Assembly: GCA_027038965.1 (NCBI GenBank) | Contig: JALWFG010000021.1 | Location: forward strand, 124,001-188,000 | DNA: 64,000 bases | Origin: Candidatus Desulfofervidaceae bacterium | Lineage (GTDB): Bacteria; Desulfobacterota; Desulfofervidia; Desulfofervidales; Desulfofervidaceae | Direction: 5' to 3' | Shown here: piece by piece, positions 8,307 through 17,794 of the stretch | Layout of the letters: each line of letters opens with the position of its first letter | How positions within the stretch are numbered: position 1 is the first letter of the stretch | The notes under the pieces: generated by a model | The model's database searches: none | Seen by the model: the letters and a program-made list of their open reading frames with translations, nothing else | What the model was told of the DNA's origin: nothing | Translations under genes and position numbers: made by a program

Positions 8307-9337
8307 AGGGCTTCCTTAATAATTCCTCCCCCAATACAAACTTCCTCCCCATAAAAAACGGCAATTTGACCTGGCGTTACTCCAAATTGAGGACTCTCAA
8401 AGTTAATTCTTATAGAGGTCTTATCCAACGGTTCAATTACTGCAGGAGCTGGCTTGCTTTTATAGCGTATTTTTATTGTTACATAAAGAGGCCTTTCAAG
8501 ATAATCAAAAGGGAAAAAATTGACTTTTGTTACGATAACCCTTTTAAAAAAAAGCTCCCTGCGGGGGGCTACAATAAGCCGATTGTGTTCTAAATCAATT
8601 TTTTTCACATAATAAGGCTCTGAGGCACAAATCCCTAAGCCCTTCCTTTGTCCAATAGTATAGTTCCAAAGCCCCCTGTGCCTACCCAAAACCTTTCCCT
8701 GCGTATCCACAATATCGCCTTCTTTTTTCAAATGAGGAGGAATATAATTTACTAGAAAATTCCGATAGTTATTGTTTGGAATAAAACAAATTTCTTGACT
8801 TTCTTTTACATTTCTATTAGGTAATCCAATACTTAAAGCAATTTCTTTAACTTTAGCTTTAGATAATTCTCCTAACGGCCATAAGCATTGGCTGATTTGA
8901 TATTGAGAAAGCAAGGACAAAAAATAGGATTGCTCTTTTTGAATATCCACGCCCCTCAAAAGTAAATAACGATTTTTTAAAAGGCGTTTTCTAACATAGT
9001 GCCCAGTAGCAATGTTATTAAAGCCCATCTCTTTGGTCTTATTCAGAAAAAGGCCAAACTTTATATATTTATTACACATAACACAGGGATTAGGAGTCTC
9101 ACCCCTGAAATATGATTTAACAAAGTAATCAATAATCCTCTTTTTAAATTCTTCCCTGAAGTCATACTCCAAATAATCAATCTTTAAAAATTCCGCAATT
9201 TTGGCAGGAGGATAGGTTGGAAGGAAATCAACGAGTCTTAAAAAGACTGCCGTAATTTGATACCCTTGTTCTTTTAATAAATAGGCGCAAACTGCACTAT
9301 CTATGCCACCGCTTATTCCAACTGCAATTCTTTTCAC
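8303..9337 (-). CDS. mnmA: tRNA-specific 2-thiouridylase
   Basis: Adenylates and thiolates U34 of Lys, Glu and Gln tRNAs. The PP-loop is GISGGIDSAV. The two catalytic cysteines lie in NPCVMCN (about Cys91) and SQEICFIP. GHYVRK, TIGQRKGLGI and the C-terminal GQIAVFY are typical of MnmA. It starts with GTG directly after the aminotransferase stop codon. At 344 residues it is slightly shorter than usual (~360). Window-resident tRNA-Gln(TTG) would be a natural substrate. Confidence 0.95.
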   Translation of the reverse strand: MKRIAVGISGGIDSAVCAYLLKEQGYQITAVFLRLVDFLPTYPPAKIAEFLKIDYLEYDFREEFKKRIIDYFVKSYFRGETPNPCVMCNKYIKFGLFLNKTKEMGFNNIATGHYVRKRLLKNRYLLLRGVDIQKEQSYFLSLLSQYQISQCLWPLGELSKAKVKEIALSIGLPNRNVKESQEICFIPNNNYRNFLVNYIPPHLKKEGDIVDTQGKVLGRHRGLWNYTIGQRKGLGICASEPYYVKKIDLEHNRLIVAPRRELFFKRVIVTKVNFFPFDYLERPLYVTIKIRYKSKPAPAVIEPLDKTSIRINFESPQFGVTPGQIAVFYGEEVCIGGGIIKEAL

Positions 9338-10528
9338 CTAAACCAATCCAAATTTTTTAGCAACCTTCTCAAATGAAGGCATGGCGTTTTTAATTACCCT
9401 TTCTTCTACACAAAAGGCAAGCCGAAAATGACCTGGTCCACCAAAACCACTTCCAGGCACTGCCAAAATGCGTTCTTGTTGAAGGACTTGAACAAATTCT
9501 ACATCATCTGCAATTGGGGTCTTAGGAAAGACATAAAAGGCACCTTTGGGTAAAAGAAAGGAAAATCCAAGTTCTTTCAACTTTGAACAAAGCAAATCTC
9601 GGTTTTTCTTGTAAGCATTTATATCTACTGAGATAGAAAGGAGATGCTTAATCGCCCTTTGCATAAGGGCAGGGGCGTTAACAAAACCTAAAATACGATT
9701 GGCTAGAACTATAGTTTCTAAAAGGGCCTCCTTGTTTCCTATTTGAGGATGCACGGCCAGGTAACCAATCCGTTCTCCAGCCAAGGAAAGGTCCTTGGAA
9801 AAGGAAGTAACCAAAATTGTATTTTGATAGATGTTAAAAATGCTTGGGACTTGGTAATTGTCATAAACCAGTTTTTTATAAGGCTCATCCATAATAAGAT
9901 ATACTGTAGTTGCATAATTCTGGGTGTGTTTTTCAAGTAAGGTTGCTAGGTCACGGAGGCTTTCTTCAGAATAAATTTGCCCAGTAGGGTTATTGGGAGA
10001 ATTAAGGATAATGGCCTTTGTCCTTTTATTTAAGGCCCTGGCAAAGGCCTCAATATCCAAGTTAAAATCTTCTGTAGTGGGCACAACTTTGATCTTTCCA
10101 CCATGATTATCTATGTAAAAATTGTACTCTACAAAATAGGGTGCAGGAACAATTACTTCTTCTTGAGGATTGAGCAACGCCTTAAGGACTACGTTGAGTC
10201 CACCAGCCGCCCCACAGGTCATCACAATGTCTGATGCCGAAAACCTCAATTTGTGCTCTTTGGTTAAATACTCGGCTACGGTTTCTCTTACTTCAGGGAA
10301 GCCTGCATTAGGCATATAACCATGCACATGGGGGAAAGAATGCTCAATTTCTTCCTTAAGGGTTTCAAAAAATTCCTTTGGAGGCTCTAAATGTGGGTTT
10401 CCTAAACTGAAATCATAAACATTTTCTGGGCCATACCGTTGCTTTAAACGAGCGCCTTCTTCAAACATTTTTCTAATCCACGAGGCACGTTTCACATAGC
10501 CCAACATCTTTTCAGAAATATAAGACAT
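9338..10528 (-). CDS. Pyridoxal-phosphate class I aminotransferase
   Basis: Fold-type I aminotransferase of the aspartate-aminotransferase superfamily, 396 residues. The PLP lysine sits in TSFSKDLSLAGERIGY. NSPNNPTGQIYS, MDEPYKKLVYD and the substrate-arginine region FRLAFCVEE are visible. The substrate cannot be fixed from sequence. AAAGGAG precedes the ATG. It is the first gene of the operon with mnmA and mtaB. Confidence 0.9.
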   Translation of the reverse strand: MSYISEKMLGYVKRASWIRKMFEEGARLKQRYGPENVYDFSLGNPHLEPPKEFFETLKEEIEHSFPHVHGYMPNAGFPEVRETVAEYLTKEHKLRFSASDIVMTCGAAGGLNVVLKALLNPQEEVIVPAPYFVEYNFYIDNHGGKIKVVPTTEDFNLDIEAFARALNKRTKAIILNSPNNPTGQIYSEESLRDLATLLEKHTQNYATTVYLIMDEPYKKLVYDNYQVPSIFNIYQNTILVTSFSKDLSLAGERIGYLAVHPQIGNKEALLETIVLANRILGFVNAPALMQRAIKHLLSISVDINAYKKNRDLLCSKLKELGFSFLLPKGAFYVFPKTPIADDVEFVQVLQQERILAVPGSGFGGPGHFRLAFCVEERVIKNAMPSFEKVAKKFGLV

Positions 10529-10575
10529 GGCAATACGCTCCTTTAATTACCAACCATCATCATTGTTTTTTGGTC

Positions 10576-11040
10576 TTATTTTTGGGAAACTATTCTAGTC
10601 TCCACCGTGATTTTGGCCAAATTTAGGCTCTGCAAATTTTGCCTAATGGCATTTGCCACCCAATCTATAGGCACAGGGAGAAAATTAACTCCAATGCCCA
10701 ATGTAGCCAAGCTCAGACCTCGACCTTCGGCCTCTAAAACAATTTTTTTATCAGTAATAATGGCCCGGTATTGCCACCAAGTAAGGGGAAACCCCATAAC
10801 CTTGTTGGCAGTATTTGGAGGCCAATACATCCAAACGCTTTCTAAAGAATAAGGCGGATCTTGAAATTCCACTGGAATGGTGAGCTCCTGAAAGGTATCT
10901 AAAACCACTCCATAGATATCATAAATCGTAGCCCTCTGTCCCAGTTCAGGAGGAAGAACAATGCTCTTTGTAGTCGTACACGCAGCTACAGATAAAAATG
11001 CCACTAATAGAATAAACTTCTTCACCTTGTCCAAATACAT
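10576..11040 (-). CDS. Putative lipoprotein of unknown function
   Basis: I start this protein at MYLDKVKKF, where AAGGAGAC lies seven bases upstream, rather than at the more distant Met at 11112. The signal peptide ends in a lipobox (LSVAAC followed by TTTK), so it is probably an outer- or inner-membrane lipoprotein of about 154 residues. The mature part has no motif I recognise. A good promoter lies just upstream. Confidence 0.7.
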   Translation of the reverse strand: MYLDKVKKFILLVAFLSVAACTTTKSIVLPPELGQRATIYDIYGVVLDTFQELTIPVEFQDPPYSLESVWMYWPPNTANKVMGFPLTWWQYRAIITDKKIVLEAEGRGLSLATLGIGVNFLPVPIDWVANAIRQNLQSLNLAKITVETRIVSQK

Positions 11041-11082
11041 TTTTGTCTCCTTAAAATTAAAACAAGCAAAAATTTCTATATT

Positions 11083-11112
11083 CTTATATGGTGAAAAAAG
11101 GGAATTTGTCAA
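11083..11112 (-). promoter_or_regulatory. Sigma-70-type promoter for the lipoprotein gene
   Basis: On the minus strand TTGACA (11107-11112), an 18-base spacer, then TATAAG (11083-11088). It stands about 43 bases before the lipoprotein ATG. Confidence 0.6.
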
Positions 11113-11220
11113 GCCATTTCAATAATTTGACATAATATACATTATCAGACATGAAATTATATTAGGACTAGGGACTAAAGCAACATTGCCATTTTTAAAA
11201 AAAGATGTTAATGTGAAGAT

Positions 11221-11964
11221 ATGCCGTTTAGTCTATCTATGTTTAAACTTCTGCAAACCTTGGACCCGCGGTTGCGGGATGTATTAATGGCCATTTTAGA
11301 AGAGATTGAAAGGCAAAGGGAGGAATCTGTCACCAAGAAGGAGTTTAATGAACTTAAAGAAATTGTCAAAGAGCTGGCCGAAGCCCAGAAGAAGACAGAG
11401 CAGAGGCTGAATGAGCTGGCCGAGGCCCAGAAAAAGACAGAGCAGAGGCTGAATGAGCTGGCCGAGGCCCAGAAAAAGACAGAGCAGAGGCTGAATGAGC
11501 TGGCCGAGGCCCAGAAAAAGACAGAACAGGAACTTAAGAAACTAGTAGGAGAGCATCGTAAAACAAGAGAGCAATTGGGTGGTTTAGCCCATACTGTGGG
11601 TTATGTCCTTGAAGATCGGGCCTATAAGGGGTTGCCTCCCCTTCTGCAAAGGGATTTTGGAGTGCAGGTTGTAAATTCCCTGCGCCGTGATTATGTTGAG
11701 ATTGGCCCCAATCGCTACGTAGAAGTAAACATTTTGGGAAAGGCCCAAAGGGACGGCCAACAGATATGGATAGTGGGTGAATGTAAAACCCAATTGAAAA
11801 AGAAGGATATTGATGCCTTTTTAAAGAACTTGAATCGTATCAAGGCACTTCTTTCTGGAGAAATACTGCCTGTAGTGGTTACCTATCAGGCTTCTCCGCC
11901 TGTAAGAAAATATGCTGAGGGGCATAATCTAAAGCTTTACTTCTCATACGAATTTCCTATTTAA
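11221..11964 (+). CDS. Coiled-coil protein with C-terminal PD-(D/E)XK nuclease-like domain
   Basis: 247 residues in two parts. Residues ~20-115 are a charged coiled coil containing four near-identical 14-residue repeats (ELAEAQKKTEQRLN). Residues ~130-247 look like the restriction-like domain found in DUF3782-type proteins: E in RYVEVNILG, then GECKTQLKKKDIDAF with the E-x-K pair. Thermophile genomes often carry such proteins; no function is established to my knowledge. GAAGATATG gives only a weak ribosome-binding site. Nuclease activity is an inference. Confidence 0.7.
   Translation: MPFSLSMFKLLQTLDPRLRDVLMAILEEIERQREESVTKKEFNELKEIVKELAEAQKKTEQRLNELAEAQKKTEQRLNELAEAQKKTEQRLNELAEAQKKTEQELKKLVGEHRKTREQLGGLAHTVGYVLEDRAYKGLPPLLQRDFGVQVVNSLRRDYVEIGPNRYVEVNILGKAQRDGQQIWIVGECKTQLKKKDIDAFLKNLNRIKALLSGEILPVVVTYQASPPVRKYAEGHNLKLYFSYEFPI
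11371..11535 (+). repeat. 42-bp in-frame tandem repeat, four copies
   Basis: Units begin at 11371, 11413, 11455 and 11497, each starting GAGCTGGCCGA. Copies 2-4 are almost identical at the DNA level; copy 1 differs by two bases and copy 4 decays at its end. The unit is exactly 14 codons, so copy-number change alters coiled-coil length without shifting frame. Confidence 0.95.
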
Positions 11965-12051
11965 AAATAATCCCACCTTATCTTAAAATTAGATTTGACA
12001 TTTAATTTTGCGGTTCATATAATAAACCTAATCAAGTCAGGGGGTATAGAA

Positions 12052-12768
12052 ATGGCTACTACCTATACGATTTATCCCTTAGTCGTTGGGGCAAAAGAAA
12101 CAGACCAAGGCATGATGACTTATCTAAAGTTTTATGGGAAGCGTATTTGGATACCCATAATTGTGTTTTATTTAAAAGGTGGCAACCAGAACATCCTTGT
12201 GGATACAGGCTTAGAAGATTTTATAGTACCTGAAGAACTAAAGCAACAATACGGGGTAGATATTCTTTATTTTGAAGATGCCCTGGCCAAAGTGGGATTA
12301 AAACCTGAAGATATAGACATCATTATCCATACTCACCTTCATAATGACCACTGTGAAAATGACTATAAGTGCCCTCAGGCAAAAATTTATGTTCAAAAGG
12401 CAGAGTATAATTTTTTCTTAAATCCCCATCCTATTGACCATCGCTATTACTCTGATTTATTAGATGGACTTAACGTGATTACCATTGAAGGAGATAAAGA
12501 GATTGTAGATGGAATCAGTGTAGTCTTTACCCCAGGCCATACCCCTGGAGGACAATCAGTAGTAATAAACACTACTGAAGGCAAGGCCATTATTACTGGT
12601 TTCTGTTGTAATGAAGAGAATTTTCCTAAAGTGGGACCTGTAGTTACTCCGGGTATCCACATCAACGCCATCGATGCCTATGAAAGTGCTAAAAGAATTA
12701 AAGAAATGGCAGATATTTTGATTCCCAATCATGCATGGTCTGTAGCACAAAAAGGGCAAATTCCTTAA
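12052..12768 (+). CDS. Metallo-beta-lactamase-fold hydrolase (N-acyl homoserine lactonase family)
   Basis: MBL-fold metalloenzyme of about 238 residues. HTHLHNDHC is the H-x-H-x-D-H zinc motif, and TPGHTPGGQS supplies the next His. The C-terminal IPNHAWS gives a further possible ligand. Sequence organisation resembles the AHL-lactonase-like group, but the real substrate is uncertain. The start is the ATG of MATTYTIYP after GGGGG; an upstream TTG is also open. The next gene starts immediately after the stop. Confidence 0.88.
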   Translation: MATTYTIYPLVVGAKETDQGMMTYLKFYGKRIWIPIIVFYLKGGNQNILVDTGLEDFIVPEELKQQYGVDILYFEDALAKVGLKPEDIDIIIHTHLHNDHCENDYKCPQAKIYVQKAEYNFFLNPHPIDHRYYSDLLDGLNVITIEGDKEIVDGISVVFTPGHTPGGQSVVINTTEGKAIITGFCCNEENFPKVGPVVTPGIHINAIDAYESAKRIKEMADILIPNHAWSVAQKGQIP

Positions 12769-14154
12769 ATGGAGCTAGAGTGGAATCCAAGGCAAAGTAA
12801 AACCATTTTAAAAGCAGTTATCAGGCAACTGCAAGCCAAAAAGGAAGTTTACCGCAAAGGCAGGACTTTTTTCATAGGTCACTGCGCGGCAAACAAACAT
12901 CCAAAGCCTTGTTCCTACCAACCAGTAGGTCTTTTTTTCGAAGGGAGTTATTTTTTTGGCCTTATGGCCTTATGGCAATTAAGAACTCTAAATATTCCCT
13001 TTTTTGTCTTTGATGGCAATAATATTCAAAAAAACCTCCATCAGGACCTTCCTCTCCTTATTATTCCTGGGGGATGGACTGGACTGAAAAATGAAGCCTT
13101 AAAAGCTCAAGGAAGAACCAACCTTGTTTCTTATATTCGCTCAGGGGGAAATTATTTGGGTATTTGCGGAGGATGTGGTCTTGGCCTTTCTGAAAAGGAT
13201 GGCCTTGGGTTAGTCCCATGTCAACGCAAAAAACAAAGAGAAATTGCCAATTTCCATGGGGAAATAAAACTTTTACCTACTTCTGACCACCCTTTTTGGG
13301 AAGGAATATCCCCAAGGGCTCCCTTTTATGTGTGGTGGCCTGCCCTTTTGAATACCAACCAATCTGTCAAAACAATTGCTAATTACGATGAAATTGGAAA
13401 GGACTTCTATGTAAGCGATATCAATATTTGGGACATAAAAAAATATGGAAACATATCCCTTTGGGAAAACACCTACTCTCTACGGCTCGAACCTGAGATA
13501 TTAAAAAACCAGCCTGCCATTATAGAATCAGCTTATGGTCAAGGCAAAGTGGTACTTAGTTACCCGCATTTAGATACCCCTAACAATCCATGGGAAGAAC
13601 TTGCTTTATTTAATCTTTGGCAATATTTAATCCCAGAAGGAAAAATAACATTGGAGATAAGCTTGTCCCCTACCCTTTTCCCTCAAAAAGAGGCCTTAAA
13701 ATTGGCAAAGCAGTTAAAAAAAATCATTAGGGCATTTCTAATATTTGGTCAGAGGCACTTTTTATGGCAGAGATTAAGCCCGTGGCGTTTTATATGGCGC
13801 AGAGGAATTAGAGGATTTCATTACCAGTCGCTTTATTTTATGGCCTTGGAATTGGAAAAGGCCCTAAAAGGGCTTTATCCTCTGGCACCTGAAAACGCCT
13901 TACCAAGGCTAGCAAGGCTCATTTCAGACACCAAGGATTTTTTAGAACAAGGTAGGGTGCTAGTTTTAAAAGAGTGCTTATATCTAAATAGACCAAAATT
14001 TAACCTCCTCAGGTCTCCTGACCCTCAAGTCAATGAAATGAGAAAGGCACTTTTTGGAACTGGCCCCGGGTTTGGAGGACGGCTAAAGGAAATTTTAAAG
14101 GAAATTGAATCCTTACTTTTGCCCCTTTTGCAAAGGCAATGTGTCGCAAAATAA
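12769..14154 (+). CDS. BPL_N (glutamine-amidotransferase-like) domain protein
   Basis: 461-residue protein whose first ~280 residues resemble the N-terminal domain of eukaryotic biotin-protein ligase, a class I glutamine-amidotransferase-like fold. Evidence is LLIIPGGWTGL and GGNYLGICGGCGLGL with the nucleophile-elbow Cys, and YGQGKVVLSYPHLD near the end of the domain. The C-terminal ~170 residues are helical and unrecognised. It directly follows the MBL hydrolase and overlaps the convergent transglutaminase gene by 125 bases. The substrate is unknown. Confidence 0.75.
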   Translation: MELEWNPRQSKTILKAVIRQLQAKKEVYRKGRTFFIGHCAANKHPKPCSYQPVGLFFEGSYFFGLMALWQLRTLNIPFFVFDGNNIQKNLHQDLPLLIIPGGWTGLKNEALKAQGRTNLVSYIRSGGNYLGICGGCGLGLSEKDGLGLVPCQRKKQREIANFHGEIKLLPTSDHPFWEGISPRAPFYVWWPALLNTNQSVKTIANYDEIGKDFYVSDINIWDIKKYGNISLWENTYSLRLEPEILKNQPAIIESAYGQGKVVLSYPHLDTPNNPWEELALFNLWQYLIPEGKITLEISLSPTLFPQKEALKLAKQLKKIIRAFLIFGQRHFLWQRLSPWRFIWRRGIRGFHYQSLYFMALELEKALKGLYPLAPENALPRLARLISDTKDFLEQGRVLVLKECLYLNRPKFNLLRSPDPQVNEMRKALFGTGPGFGGRLKEILKEIESLLLPLLQRQCVAK

Positions 14155-16000
14155 TGACTTGGTTGCGATTAAGCTTCACCGCCTGCATAAACAGAGCCCG
14201 GAGTTCAGGATATGCCTTAGCAGGAACCCTGGCTTGATTTAATCTAAGTCTTTCTTCAGCTTTAATAACATTATTTCTTAACATCCATTTAATCTCCAAT
14301 TCTCCCAAAGCATTCTGGTAATAATAATTTTCAGGGAGAAACTGGCATTTATACCCTGAAGGCAGATGAATTTTAATTTGGGCCACTTTGCTAAAACAAT
14401 ATCCCAAACAATAGGGATATTTCCTCTGATTGGGTGCTACAAGAGAAATTAAATGAGAAAGAGACAATAGGGGAGGATGGAAAAGCAAGAAATGAGAGGT
14501 CTTTGTAGCATAATTTTGGTCTTTGATTTGAAATCTAACCTTTACTTCCTCTTGGTTCAGATTTGTATAATCAGAAACTTGCATCTTTATCAATTTTGCC
14601 CCAGGGCTTAAAGCGTTAACCATATTCTCTAGTTCTCGCCTTCGTTCCTCTAGGGTCATGTGCATAAATTGCTCGCGTCTAAACATGGCATATACCCCTC
14701 TATACCGCATAAGCCCCCTTCCCCTCATCTCTCCCTCAGGGTCAACCCAATATTCGGCCTCATAGATTTCCTGATTATGCTTAGAGGGGAAAATAGGAGT
14801 GGCAGTCAAAATGGCTTTTCCTTTTTCTCCTATAATCAATACCCTTCTGCCCTGATCCGAAGGAGGCAGGTCTCCACAATTGGCACTTTCAGCCGTGCTA
14901 TCTAAAAAGACATATTTATCTTTCAGTTTTACTGCCGTAATTTCATGATCAAAGGCACCAGGCATGGGTAAGCGTTTATCAAGGTTGGCAATTTCGGATG
15001 TAGGAATAAGCACTGGATAGGCCTTGATTCCTATGGCCTTAAGCATGGCAATTAATAAAGTAGAGTGGTCTTTACAATCCCCATACCGGAGACGAAAGAT
15101 CTGAGAAGCAGGGTGAGGTTTATAACCACTAATTCCAAACTCCACCCCTACATAACGGATGTTTTGAGCGACATAGTTATAAATAAGCCTTATTTTTTCC
15201 CAGGTACTATGGCAATTTTGGGTTAATTTTCTGGCCGTAGCAATAATTTGGGAGTCAGGCTGGAGGGCCTTTTGAGCCAATTTGAAATACCATTTGGCCA
15301 CTGTATCCCACGAAGGCACTGAAGAAACTGCAATAGAAGGCACCAGTTCCCCCATAGGAGGGGCATAAGGCTCCTTATCGATGGCAGGCAAATCTTTGAC
15401 TTTCCAGATAAAGGTAATCTTACCATCCTTTTTTATCTTTTGAGGTCTAAGGTTAATATGATATAAAATCACCTTAGGAACTTTGTCTTGGGGTACGGTT
15501 AAAAAATAAATGGCCTTTTTTACAGGATATTCTTGGCCAAAAAAGTTTTTAGCCCAAAAGTGACCTGGCATATATGGTTTGACGGTCTTAAGTCTGTAGG
15601 CATATTCAATAACCGCCCCTGGCCTCAAACCCGGCATAGAAATGGTTTGATATTTAATATCTGAGTAAATTGGGGCTTGCATTACAAAGGGAGGTGAAAC
15701 AATATTATAGGCATTTGGAGCAGGTTTTAACCGCTCTCCATTGGGCAAGATGGTCACGGCTTTAAGCACCTTTAATTTTTGGTATTGGCTAGAAAAGGGA
15801 ATCACCACCTCTCCAAATTCTTGAATTCCCTTTTGGTTGAGCACCTCAATTCGTTCATGTTCGTACCAAACTTCATGACCCTGAGTATCAAACTCATTTC
15901 TGACTTCATCAAGTAAGATGATAGCCCCAAAGTGGGGCTGAGCAGCATATAAAGAAGTTACCCACAAAAGACACAAAAGACAAAGGCCTAATTTGCGCAT
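14030..16000 (-). CDS. Exported DUF3857/transglutaminase-like protein
   Basis: 656 residues with an N-terminal signal peptide (LGLCLLCLLWVTSLYA). A DUF3857-type beta domain (about residues 45-230) is followed by a transglutaminase-like cysteine protease fold: Cys in YGDCKDHSTLLIAML, His in GAFDHEITAV and Asp in VFLDSTAE. All three catalytic positions are present. Members are periplasmic and their substrates are not defined. It overlaps cbiA by 13 bases and is the last gene of fmdB-cbiA-TG. Confidence 0.88.
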   Translation of the reverse strand: MRKLGLCLLCLLWVTSLYAAQPHFGAIILLDEVRNEFDTQGHEVWYEHERIEVLNQKGIQEFGEVVIPFSSQYQKLKVLKAVTILPNGERLKPAPNAYNIVSPPFVMQAPIYSDIKYQTISMPGLRPGAVIEYAYRLKTVKPYMPGHFWAKNFFGQEYPVKKAIYFLTVPQDKVPKVILYHINLRPQKIKKDGKITFIWKVKDLPAIDKEPYAPPMGELVPSIAVSSVPSWDTVAKWYFKLAQKALQPDSQIIATARKLTQNCHSTWEKIRLIYNYVAQNIRYVGVEFGISGYKPHPASQIFRLRYGDCKDHSTLLIAMLKAIGIKAYPVLIPTSEIANLDKRLPMPGAFDHEITAVKLKDKYVFLDSTAESANCGDLPPSDQGRRVLIIGEKGKAILTATPIFPSKHNQEIYEAEYWVDPEGEMRGRGLMRYRGVYAMFRREQFMHMTLEERRRELENMVNALSPGAKLIKMQVSDYTNLNQEEVKVRFQIKDQNYATKTSHFLLFHPPLLSLSHLISLVAPNQRKYPYCLGYCFSKVAQIKIHLPSGYKCQFLPENYYYQNALGELEIKWMLRNNVIKAEERLRLNQARVPAKAYPELRALFMQAVKLNRNQVIILRHIAFAKGAKVRIQFPLKFPLAVLQTRGQFQKVPFSFH

Positions 16001-17382
16001 TTTCCCCTCCGTTTTTGATAAATCCGTGCCTGTTTTACCAAGCTGTTAGCCCAACGTTCATTCCCCAAGGCATGAAGGTGGGTATAAGACGCCAACACGT
16101 TCTTATAAATTAATCCATCATGCTTCCCATCCACTCCATGACCCTTTTTAAGAGTAAAAGCGAATGATGGTGGATGTTCCCATTTTAAAATATAAGAATA
16201 ATGGAATTCGTGCCCTTTTAGAACCTGCCCCACTTTAAAATAGGGATTGGGGGTAGTTACCAAAGCAATAGTATAACCATGTCCTTGAGGACGGGGACTT
16301 ACTCCTACTACGGCCGGAAAAACACCTACAAGGGGATAACTTTTTTCTTTCCAAATAAGGGTCTTGCATAGATACATTAGCCCTCCACATTCGGCATAGA
16401 TAGGCATTCCTGTTTCGGCTGCCTCTTTGATGGCCTGAAGTAATGAGGTATTTTTAGAAAGAAATTCGGCATGGATTTCAGGGAAGCCTCCCCCGATATA
16501 AAGGGCATCTATCTCAGGAAGTTTCTTGGTTGTCAAGGCACTAAATTCAACTATTTCTGCCCCAAGCCTTCTTAAGGATTCCAGATTTTCTGGATAATAG
16601 AATTGGAAGGCGCTATCTCTAATAACTCCCACCCTTACTTTTTGGGATGAGGTGCTTTTAGATTCAGAAAAAACTGGGTTAAAGGGCAATTCAGGGGCCT
16701 TGTGGGCTATTTCCCAAAGCAATTCAAGGTCAAGATATTTCTTAACAATCTCTGAAGCAGTTTCTATGGCCCTTTGGGCTTGGGGATGCTCTTGAGGCGG
16801 GACTAGGCCAAGATGTCTGCCTGGAAAAGTAGCGTCTCTCAACCTTGGAATGGCCCCTATAACTGGAATATGACAATATTTTTTTATGCTTTCTCTAATA
16901 ACCCTTTCATGTCTAGCACAAGCCACTTGATTTAAAATGACTCCCTTAATCGGTATCCCCCTTTCTAAACGCAGGCAACCAAGCACTAAGGCAGCCACAG
17001 TACGGGTGACCTTAGTACAGTTCACAATAAGAATTATTGGACATCTCAAAATCCTAGCCAAAGCAGCGGTGCTAGTGCTGCCTTTGACATCAAGTCCGTC
17101 ATAAAGGCCGCGATTGCCTTCTATAACCGCTATTTCACCCCTGGCCGCTTGGGTAGAAAACGACCATTTAAGCTTCTTTGGGGAAATAAAGAAAAGGTCT
17201 AAATTATAGCATGGATGACCTGCGGCCAGAGAAAGCCAGGCCATATCAATATAATCAGGCCCCTTTTTAAAAGGAATTACCTTATACTTCTGAGACCAGG
17301 CGTAAGTTAACCCCGCCGCAATAACGGTCTTGCCTGCATCACCACTCAATCCTGAAATAATCAACCGTGGGCAGCTTGGCAT
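15988..17382 (-). CDS. cbiA: Cobyrinate a,c-diamide synthase
   Basis: Amidates the a and c carboxylates of cobyrinate (or hydrogenobyrinate) with glutamine and ATP, in corrinoid synthesis. The N-terminal P-loop domain has GLSGDAGKTVIAAGL and GLYDGLDVKG. The C-terminal class I amidotransferase domain has IYIGGGFPEIHAE and the nucleophile Cys in AECGGLMYL. The 464-residue length is normal. It shares one base with fmdB. Corrinoids are needed for the Wood-Ljungdahl pathway, which is plausible in this organism but not seen here. The related siroheme/coenzyme F430 paralogue CfbB is a less likely alternative. Confidence 0.9.
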   Translation of the reverse strand: MPSCPRLIISGLSGDAGKTVIAAGLTYAWSQKYKVIPFKKGPDYIDMAWLSLAAGHPCYNLDLFFISPKKLKWSFSTQAARGEIAVIEGNRGLYDGLDVKGSTSTAALARILRCPIILIVNCTKVTRTVAALVLGCLRLERGIPIKGVILNQVACARHERVIRESIKKYCHIPVIGAIPRLRDATFPGRHLGLVPPQEHPQAQRAIETASEIVKKYLDLELLWEIAHKAPELPFNPVFSESKSTSSQKVRVGVIRDSAFQFYYPENLESLRRLGAEIVEFSALTTKKLPEIDALYIGGGFPEIHAEFLSKNTSLLQAIKEAAETGMPIYAECGGLMYLCKTLIWKEKSYPLVGVFPAVVGVSPRPQGHGYTIALVTTPNPYFKVGQVLKGHEFHYSYILKWEHPPSFAFTLKKGHGVDGKHDGLIYKNVLASYTHLHALGNERWANSLVKQARIYQKRRGKCAN

Positions 17383-17621
17383 TATTTTTCAGGTCCAGGC
17401 ACTTCTATAGTAGCACAACTTCCACCAGCACAGGAATGGAAAGAAGACCGAACACTTTGGTCTCCTCCCCTTACAGTCACTCCCCCTACCCTACTCATAA
17501 TTCGTTCTATCTCTTTGCTGCCGCACTCAGGACACTTCATCTCTATCTTTTCATCTGATTTAAGCTGAAAGAGTTCAAAGACACGCCCACATTTCAAACA
17601 CCGAAACTCGTATATTGGCAT
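17382..17621 (-). CDS. FmdB-family zinc-ribbon protein
   Basis: 79 residues. The N-terminal FmdB zinc ribbon is MPIYEFRCLKCGRVFE followed by CPECGS. The tail contains CAGGSCA, which is common in this family. It is often a putative regulatory protein of unclear role. AAGGAGGTTGAG precedes the start. First gene of the cbiA-transglutaminase operon. Confidence 0.85.
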   Translation of the reverse strand: MPIYEFRCLKCGRVFELFQLKSDEKIEMKCPECGSKEIERIMSRVGGVTVRGGDQSVRSSFHSCAGGSCATIEVPGPEK

Positions 17622-17734
17622 CTCAACCTCCTTTTAGACCATTTAATCATTGTTTAACTCAAAATGAGGGAAAAATAAAGGGTGGGGCATCTCACATCTG
17701 GTCTGCGCTTAATGCTAAATAAAAGAGTTTCTAG

Positions 17735-17763
17735 TTGTTTGAAAAAATTTTTTATGCTATATA
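17735..17763 (+). promoter_or_regulatory. Candidate promoter of the acylphosphatase gene
   Basis: TTGTTT (17735-17740), 17 bases, TATATA (17758-17763), about 30 bases before the start codon. Consensus match only. Confidence 0.4.
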
Positions 17764-17794
17764 ACATCAAAATGTAGCTTCTGGGGTGATAATT

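Noticed and set aside
11584-11793. Antisense frame inside the coiled-coil/nuclease-like gene
   Set aside because: Shadow of a good gene; no start context.
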